64,000 nucleotides of DNA. It comes from CAZEPJ01 sp964514105. GTDB taxonomy: Bacteria; Desulfobacterota; Desulfocorpusculales; Desulfocorpusculum. Location of the stretch: positions 1 to 64,000 of the forward strand of contig CAZEPJ010000009.1 of assembly GCA_964514105.1 (NCBI GenBank). Direction: 5' to 3'. Of this stretch, positions 58,101 to 64,000 are shown one piece after another. Made by a program: the position numbers and the translations under genes. Below the pieces are notes generated by a model. That model did not search any database and was not told the origin of the DNA. It saw only the letters and a program-made list of their open reading frames with translations. Within the stretch, counting starts at the first letter, position 1; each line of letters starts with the position of its first letter.

Positions 58101-61100
58101 ATGTTCCGGTCTGCGTTCCCGAGGACAGCGGCGGCAATCCTCCTCATTTTCTTGTCGTCCTTGGGCAGCCTGGATCCCGCTCCGTGCCGGGCGGACGAGG
58201 CAGGGGCTGGACGGATCGTCCACGCCCGGGGCCTGGTGGAGATCCAGCGGGCGGGGAGCGACCGTTGGGAGCGGGCCGCGACCGGCCAGATTCTGAGGCA
58301 GGGGGACGCCATCCGAACCGGCCGTGACGGCGCCGCCGCCCTGCTCATGGCCGACGAGACCCTCCTTCGCCTCAACGCCGACACCCACCTGGTCATGGCC
58401 CAGGTGGCGGCCGGCGCGGGATGGCTCAAGCTTCGAAAGATCGTCCCCGCGGCCCTTCACAGCGTCCGCTCCACGTACCGGATGTTGAGGGGCGAGATCT
58501 GGTTCCGCAACAAGAACCGGGATGCCTCCCTGGAGATCGTGACCCCGGCGGCGACCATGGGCGTTCGTGGCACCGAGGCGGACGTGCGACTGGGAGCGGA
58601 CCGCGTGGTGGTCCTCACCGTCCTGGAGGGGGTGGTCCGGGCGTGGAACGAAGCGGGCGCCGTGGACGTGGGCGCCCGGGAACAGGCCGTGGCCCGGGCC
58701 GGGGAGGCGCCGCGCAAGCAGCTCCTGGCAGCTCCCGAGGACGCCGTGCAGTGGACGCTGGGCCTCCCGGCCTTCCTCTCCGGCCGGGAATCCCCCCTGG
58801 CGGCCGCTGCGCGGGGGGAGTTGGCCCGGGGGATGGGGCGCCTGGAGGCTGGCGAGGTGGCCGAGGCCGAGCGCCTCTTTCTGGATCTGACCACGCGGCA
58901 GCCCGAGGTCCCGGAGGCGTGGAGTCTCCTGGCCGTGGTCCATCTCATGCGGGGTCAGAAGGCCCAGGCCGTGGAGGAGGCCGCACGCGCCACGGAGCTG
59001 GCCCCCGGTTCCCCGGATGTGTGGGTGGTCAAGGGGTACGTGCAGCAGGCCGCCTTCGATCTGGACGGCGCCATGGCAGCCACCCGGAAGGCCCTGGCAC
59101 TGGACGGGCGAAACGTCCTGGCCCTGACGAACCTGGCCAGGCTCCTGTTCGGGGCGGATCGGATGGACGAGGCCTGGGAGGCCATCGAGACGGCTGCCCT
59201 GGCGGCTCCGGACGACGCCGATGTGCAGACCGTCCGCGGGTTCATCCTCCTGGCCTATCGGAACACCGAGGCGGCCCGGGCCGCCTTCCAGCGGGCCGTG
59301 GAGCTCGGCCCATCCCTGGGCGAGCCCCACATGGGGCTCGGGCTCGTGTCCATGCGGCAGGGGGATTCGGCCACGGCCCTGGAGGAGATCAGCACGGCCG
59401 TGCTCCTGGAGCCCCGCAGGTCCCTCTTTCTCAGCTACTGGGCCAAGATGCTCTACCAATTGGAGCGATTCGAGCAGGCCCGGGACCTCCTCAAGATGGC
59501 CATGGCCCTGGACCCCCAGGACCCGACCCCGTGGCTGTATCAGGCCATCATCCTCAGGGACCTCAATCGGCCTTCGGAGGCCGTCGAGTCCATGAACCGG
59601 GCGGTGGCCCTCAACGACAACCGGGCCGTGTACCGATCCCGGTTCCTCCTGGACCGCGACCTGGCCACCAAGAACGTGGACCTCTCCATCCTATACAGCC
59701 AGCTCGGGCTTTCGGCCTGGGCCAGGAACCGGGCCCTGGCCTCGGTCAAGGAGGACTACACCAATTTCGCGGGCCATCTGTTCCTGGCGGGATCCCTCTT
59801 TTCCCTGGAGGGGCGAGGGCAGGCCGGGGGAAACGAGAACCAGCTGGCCCAGCTCCTCCAGCCGGCCAACGTCAACGCGTTCAACACGTTCAACGAGTAT
59901 ACGACGTTCTTCGAGCGGCCCAGCCTCAACGGCGTGCTGACGGGCACCTTGGGAAGCCAGGACACCATGTCGGGAGACGTCACGGTGTACGGCGCCATCC
60001 CCCAGGTCAACATGGCCTTTGCGGGGACCGCCTCCTACATGGACACGGACGGCTGGCGCAGGGACCAGTTCTATCGGTTCAGCGATGTCATCGGCAAGAT
60101 CAAGTGGGACCCCAGCCCCAAAGACGGGATCATGCTCCTGGCATCCCATCCCAACATGAAGCAGGGGAACATCGGGTACGAGGTGGACCGGCCCGAGGAC
60201 CCGTTCATCTGGAGTCGGGACCGCTTCACCCAAATCCAGGCGGGTTATCACCGTCATCTTGGCCCCAACTCGGACCTTCTCTTCCTGTACACCCATGTTC
60301 GGGACAAGGGCTCTTTGCAGAGCCACCATCTGTTTGACCAGGCGCCCTTCACCGCGGAGCTGCTGGGGATGAGCGACTACCGGGTTCCCCGCGACCAGGC
60401 CCAGCTCCAGTACATGTTTCGGCTGGGCGAGCACCAGCTGATCCTGGGGACGGTGCAGAACTGGGGCGAGACCGGCGTGGAGAGCGACCTGAGGGGATAC
60501 CTGCGGCTGTTCGGGTTCCGCTTCCCCGTCCTTCGCGTACACGAGGGGCGGGACCTCAACACCCGATTCCAGAGCTATTACGTGGAGGACATCTGGAAGG
60601 CAACGCCGTGGCTTACCGTGGAGGCGGCCCTGTATTACGACCGCATGAACCGAGCCAATGCCTCTTCCGGCATGGAGTGGCTCGTGGACGAGGTGAACCC
60701 GCGCCTGGGCGTCATCATCACTCCCACGCCCTCGGACACCTTCCGCCTGGCGGCCTTCAGGTATCTGCTCTCCCATGCGTACCGCTTCGACCCGTCGGAC
60801 GTGGCCGGGGTGACCATCTTCCGAAACGCCCTGGAGGGATCGGTGGGGGAGGAGGCGGACCTCACCTGGGAGCACCAGTGGTCCTCGGGGTTCTTCTCCG
60901 CCAACCTGTTTTACCTGGAACGGAAGGTGGACGAGAGGGTGGCGGCGGACGCGGGCACCGTCATCGAGACCACCCGGGGGCGGGTGAGGGGCTTCGAGGC
61001 GACGCTGAACCAGATCCTCTGGAAGGGGCTGGGGCTCAACGCCACGTATCGCTTCATGGACGTGGACGACGAGAATGCCTTGTTCAACAATCGCAAGGAC

Positions 61101-61382
61101 CACCAGGTGACGGTGGGGTTGAACTACGTGCACCCGTGCGGACTGTTCGGCGGCATGGCCCAGACCTACCGGCACGAGGACCTGAAGGTCCACCGGGCCG
61201 ACGAGGACATCTGGCTCACGGACGCCCGGATCGGGTACATCTTCCCGGGGCGCAGGGGGTCGGTGGACTTCACGGTGGCCAACATCTTCGACGAGCGATT
61301 CAACTGGATCCGGGACCTGTTCGTGTTCCGGGGTCGGGCCCCGGCCCGACAGTTCCTGGGCACGGTGACCATCAACTTCTGA
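58101..61382 (+). CDS. FecR-domain / TPR / outer-membrane beta-barrel fusion protein
   Basis: 1,093 aa. Signal peptide (MFRSAFPRTAAAILLIFLSS). Residues about 40-195 are a FecR-type domain (GRIVHARGLVEIQRAGSDRW, LRQGDAIRTGRDGAAALLM, VTPAATMGVRGTEADVRL). About 235-560 are TPR repeats (AEAERLFLDLTTRQPEVPEA and following). About 590-1093 are alternating-strand barrel sequence with aromatic girdles, TonB-receptor-like blocks (VNPRLGVIITPTPSDTFRLA, VANIFDERFNW) and a terminal phenylalanine (GTVTINF), the usual outer-membrane assembly signal. No TonB plug domain is seen. Layout recalls TPR-barrel exporters such as BcsC or PgaA with a FecR domain added; export of a polymer is a guess. GGGAGG precedes the ATG. 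Confidence 0.8.
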   Translation: MFRSAFPRTAAAILLIFLSSLGSLDPAPCRADEAGAGRIVHARGLVEIQRAGSDRWERAATGQILRQGDAIRTGRDGAAALLMADETLLRLNADTHLVMAQVAAGAGWLKLRKIVPAALHSVRSTYRMLRGEIWFRNKNRDASLEIVTPAATMGVRGTEADVRLGADRVVVLTVLEGVVRAWNEAGAVDVGAREQAVARAGEAPRKQLLAAPEDAVQWTLGLPAFLSGRESPLAAAARGELARGMGRLEAGEVAEAERLFLDLTTRQPEVPEAWSLLAVVHLMRGQKAQAVEEAARATELAPGSPDVWVVKGYVQQAAFDLDGAMAATRKALALDGRNVLALTNLARLLFGADRMDEAWEAIETAALAAPDDADVQTVRGFILLAYRNTEAARAAFQRAVELGPSLGEPHMGLGLVSMRQGDSATALEEISTAVLLEPRRSLFLSYWAKMLYQLERFEQARDLLKMAMALDPQDPTPWLYQAIILRDLNRPSEAVESMNRAVALNDNRAVYRSRFLLDRDLATKNVDLSILYSQLGLSAWARNRALASVKEDYTNFAGHLFLAGSLFSLEGRGQAGGNENQLAQLLQPANVNAFNTFNEYTTFFERPSLNGVLTGTLGSQDTMSGDVTVYGAIPQVNMAFAGTASYMDTDGWRRDQFYRFSDVIGKIKWDPSPKDGIMLLASHPNMKQGNIGYEVDRPEDPFIWSRDRFTQIQAGYHRHLGPNSDLLFLYTHVRDKGSLQSHHLFDQAPFTAELLGMSDYRVPRDQAQLQYMFRLGEHQLILGTVQNWGETGVESDLRGYLRLFGFRFPVLRVHEGRDLNTRFQSYYVEDIWKATPWLTVEAALYYDRMNRANASSGMEWLVDEVNPRLGVIITPTPSDTFRLAAFRYLLSHAYRFDPSDVAGVTIFRNALEGSVGEEADLTWEHQWSSGFFSANLFYLERKVDERVAADAGTVIETTRGRVRGFEATLNQILWKGLGLNATYRFMDVDDENALFNNRKDHQVTVGLNYVHPCGLFGGMAQTYRHEDLKVHRADEDIWLTDARIGYIFPGRRGSVDFTVANIFDERFNWIRDLFVFRGRAPARQFLGTVTINF

Positions 61383-61410
61383 GAATGAGCGGACGCGAGT
61401 CGTTCCCGCG

Positions 61411-61433
61411 GCCCGCCTTCGCACTTGGCGGGC
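61411..61433. terminator. Hairpin between converging genes
   Basis: GCCCGCC-(9 nt)-GGCGGGC, 29 nt after the FecR-TPR-barrel stop and 70 nt before the RND gene end. No T-run on either side, so termination is only possible. Confidence 0.3.
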
Positions 61434-61503
61434 ACGATTCGCGTTCGTGGCTGGCGCCCGTCGAAGAACGCCTCCCCGCGTCCGCTTCCCAGCCCCTGGG
61501 CCG

Positions 61504-64000
61504 CTACCCCTCTACGTCCCCATGCCCTCCCCTTTCCCCTCCCGCTTGGCCCGGAAGACCGTGGGCCATGGACAGCAGGACCGGCACCACCACCAGGGTG
61601 AGCAGGGTGGCCACCCCCAGTCCGAAGATCACGGCCACGGCCATGGGGCCCCACCACTGGGACGACTCGCCCCCGATGTCCCAACGCCAGTTGACGAAGT
61701 CGAAGCTCACTCCGGTGGCCATGGGCAGCAGGCCCAGGATGGTGGTGATGGCCGTGAGCATGACGGGCCGGAACCGGGTGAGGCCCGCCTGAAGCAACGC
61801 CTCCCTCGACGATGCGCCGCGGTCCATGAGCTGCCTGGTGTAGTCGATGAGGACAATGGCGTTGTTTACCACCACGCCCGCCAGGCTGATGACCCCGATC
61901 CCGGTCATGATGATGCCGAAGGGCATGCCGCAGATGAGCAGTCCGACAAATACGCCGATGAGGGACAGGATGACCGAGACCATGATGATGCAGGGGACGG
62001 CGAAGGAGTCGAACTGGGTGATGAGGATGATCAGGATCAAAAAGAGCGCCCCCACAAAGGCCTTCACCAGGAAATCCTTGGCCTTTTCCTGCTCCTGCTG
62101 CTCCCCTGTAAAACGAAAGACGTACCCCCTGGGCCAGTCCATCTGGGCCAGCCTTGCCTGGATGTCCCGAATGACGTCGTTGGCCAGGCGTCCCGACACG
62201 TTGGCCGAGACGGTGACGACCCGTTTCTGATCCAGCCGCATGATGGCCCCCACGCCGCTGGTCAGGGAGACTTCGGCCACGCTCGTCAGGGGGATGGGTT
62301 CACCCTTGGGACCCGAGACGGTGATCCGCTTCAGACTCTCCACCGAATGCCGGTCCTTCTCGGGGAGCCGGGCGATGATGTCGTACTCCTCCTTGCCTTC
62401 CCGGAACACGCCGGCCTTGGCGCCGTTGATGGCCGCCTTCACGGTGTATGCGATGGTGAAGGTGTCGAGACCCAGCAGAGCCGCCTTCTCCTTGTCCACG
62501 CGGACCGTGATCTCGGGCTTCCCCTTGACGTAGTTGTCCTTGAGGTCCACGAGCCCCGGGATGTCCTGGATGTTCTTCCTGACCAGGGCGGCCAGCTCGC
62601 CCAGGGTGTGGATCTCCTCACCGGAGATCTCCAGGTTCACCGGCGCCCCGGTCGGGGGGCCTTCCTTCTCCTTCTCCACCTGCACCTCGGCGCCCTTGAC
62701 GGCCCCGAGCACCCGCTCCCGCAGTTCGTCCACGATCTGCGAGGACGGACGGGAGCGCTTGTGGATCTCCACGAAGTCCAGGGCGACCCGGTTGATATGG
62801 GTGCCCGTCCCTCCTTGTGAGAAGGGATCTCCCCCCACCGAGCCGGCATTGCCGATCACGTAGCGGATGTCCCGGTACTCGGAGGCGATGCGCTCCACCT
62901 GTGTCACCAGGACGTCGGAGGCGTCCAGGTTCGTCCCCTCCGGGGCCTTGATGAAGACGTACGCCCTTCTGGGCTCGGTCTCCGGGAAGAACTCCGTCCC
63001 CTTGCCGAAGCCGGCGAAGGCGGCGATGGAGGCCACCAGGAGGACGAAGCCGGCCAGAGCCACGCCCCACCGATGATCGAGGCTCCACGCCAAGAGCCCC
63101 CGGTACAGTCGCTTGATCCGTGGGAGCCCGGGGCTTCCGTTCCTCGCCGGTTGGACCGCCTTGATCGTCTGGTATCGGGCGGAGAGCACGGGATTGATGA
63201 CCAGGGCCACGAACAGGGATGCCGACAGGGTGATGACCACGGTCAGCGGGAGATAGGACATGAACTCCCCCATGATCCCCGGCCAGAACATCATGGGCAG
63301 GAACGCGGCCAGCGTGGTGAGGGTGGAGGTGATCACCGGCCAGGCCACCTCGTCGGTGGCCGATCTGGCCGCCTCCAGGCGGGACTCCCCTTCCTGCATG
63401 TGCCGGTAGATGTTCTCGACGATGACGATGCCGTTGTCCACCAGCATGCCCAGGGCCAGGACCAGGGAGAACAGGACCACCATATTGAGGGTCACGTCCA
63501 CCCCCCACAGGACGAAGAAGGCGATGAACATGGAGTACGGGATGGCCAGGGAGATGAAAAAGGCCGAGCGGCCGCTGACGAAGATGAAGATCACCGCCAG
63601 GACCAGGATGAGGCCGGAGATGATGTTGTTCTCCAGATCGGCCACCATGAGCCGCACGTCCTCGGACATGTCCGATGTGAGATCGATGGCCAGCGAGGGC
63701 GGCAGGATGGCCCTCATCTCCTGCACGATCCGCTTGACCTCGTCCGTGATGCGGATGATGTTCTCGCCGCTTCGCTTCTGAACGGCCAAAGTGACGCTGG
63801 GCTGGCCGTTGATGCGGCTCCGGGTGAGGGGATCCTTGTGACTGTCCCGGATCACGGCAACGTCTCGGAGGTACACGGGTTTCCCGTTCTGGACGAAGGC
63901 CACCAGGGAGAAGATCTCCGCGGGGTGTTTGAAGTCCTCGGGGACGCGCACCAGGTATTTCCCCTCTCCGATGTCCATGCTCCCGCCGGGCATGTTGATG
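61504..64000 (-). CDS. RND-family efflux transporter, AcrB/CzcA type (5' end outside the window)
   Basis: At least 831 codons; the N-terminal quarter lies beyond base 64000. Visible parts include the first transmembrane block with the proton-relay motif LALGMLVDNGIVIVENIYRH, a periplasmic loop (GTEFFPETEPRRAYVFIKAP), and the second half ending FVGLLICGMPFGIIMTGIGV, VVNNAIVLIDYTRQLMDRGA and LGLLPMATGVSFDF. The pump sits in the inner membrane and needs a periplasmic adaptor and an outer-membrane channel, expected upstream outside the window. Substrate class cannot be set from this fragment. Confidence 0.93.
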   Translation of the reverse strand, partial: INMPGGSMDIGEGKYLVRVPEDFKHPAEIFSLVAFVQNGKPVYLRDVAVIRDSHKDPLTRSRINGQPSVTLAVQKRSGENIIRITDEVKRIVQEMRAILPPSLAIDLTSDMSEDVRLMVADLENNIISGLILVLAVIFIFVSGRSAFFISLAIPYSMFIAFFVLWGVDVTLNMVVLFSLVLALGMLVDNGIVIVENIYRHMQEGESRLEAARSATDEVAWPVITSTLTTLAAFLPMMFWPGIMGEFMSYLPLTVVITLSASLFVALVINPVLSARYQTIKAVQPARNGSPGLPRIKRLYRGLLAWSLDHRWGVALAGFVLLVASIAAFAGFGKGTEFFPETEPRRAYVFIKAPEGTNLDASDVLVTQVERIASEYRDIRYVIGNAGSVGGDPFSQGGTGTHINRVALDFVEIHKRSRPSSQIVDELRERVLGAVKGAEVQVEKEKEGPPTGAPVNLEISGEEIHTLGELAALVRKNIQDIPGLVDLKDNYVKGKPEITVRVDKEKAALLGLDTFTIAYTVKAAINGAKAGVFREGKEEYDIIARLPEKDRHSVESLKRITVSGPKGEPIPLTSVAEVSLTSGVGAIMRLDQKRVVTVSANVSGRLANDVIRDIQARLAQMDWPRGYVFRFTGEQQEQEKAKDFLVKAFVGALFLILIILITQFDSFAVPCIIMVSVILSLIGVFVGLLICGMPFGIIMTGIGVISLAGVVVNNAIVLIDYTRQLMDRGASSREALLQAGLTRFRPVMLTAITTILGLLPMATGVSFDFVNWRWDIGGESSQWWGPMAVAVIFGLGVATLLTLVVVPVLLSMAHGLPGQAGGERGGHGDVEG

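Overview
The window is a GC-rich, gene-dense bacterial chromosome segment with no rRNA, tRNA, CRISPR array or recognisable insertion sequence. Gene content points to a Gram-negative organism that oxidises organic acids. It has an outer-membrane barrel protein, an RND pump, a lipoprotein peroxidase, fixABCX-type electron transfer, acyl-CoA chemistry, lactate oxidation and a siroheme-decarboxylase-like gene next to hemL. The order rpsF-rpsR-DUF2232-rplI-dnaB resembles that of former Deltaproteobacteria (Desulfobacterota and relatives). That placement is an inference from gene content, not a phylogeny.

Layout. 0-7 kb (minus strand): a branched-chain-type (Liv) ABC importer with its binding protein and a terminal acyl-CoA ligase. 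7-12 kb (plus): a secreted protein, a ParB/Srx-like miniprotein, and etfB/fixA, a ferredoxin-fused etfA/fixB, fixC and fixX. 12-15.3 kb: a secreted propeller-like protein, mutY, a small protein and a Tpx-family lipoprotein. 15.4-19.1 kb: a MoxR / DUF4129 / DUF58 operon. 19.2-21.6 kb: a THUMP-only protein and a divergent adenine-deaminase-like amidohydrolase.

21.8-31.2 kb is the most unusual part. A TetR regulator is followed by a hydratase-SDR-SCP2 fusion, an HMG-CoA-synthase-like/zinc-ribbon-OB/SDR/SCP2 fusion, an SCPx-type thiolase, a small unknown protein, an acyl-CoA dehydrogenase and an alpha/beta hydrolase. The two fusions share a 1,248-bp block that reads as identical in DNA, so one SDR+SCP2 module is attached to two different front ends. 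Together the genes look like a beta-oxidation-like assembly for a bulky or branched acyl-CoA. Electrons from the acyl-CoA dehydrogenase could pass to the fix/etf genes upstream; this link is inferred.

31.3-44 kb: alkaline phosphatase, a Dabb protein, glycerol kinase, a tandem double malic enzyme, a glycerophosphodiesterase, ugpCEAB and a second glycerophosphodiesterase broken by two frameshifts. This is a glycerol-phosphate and phosphodiester salvage block. 44-48.5 kb: a GlcD/GlcF-type D-2-hydroxyacid (lactate) dehydrogenase, a LarA-type racemase and a GcvH-like lipoyl protein. 48.7-55.4 kb: an HNH protein, then a long minus-strand unit rpsF-rpsR-DUF2232-rplI-dnaB-trxA-trxB-BCAT. 55.6-57.4 kb: ahbB-like gene and hemL. 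57.5-61.4 kb: a small secreted protein and a FecR-TPR-outer-membrane-barrel fusion. 61.5 kb to the end: an RND transporter cut by the window edge.

Start sites were chosen from Shine-Dalgarno placement and family N-termini. Promoters and hairpins were found by eye and are less certain than the genes.
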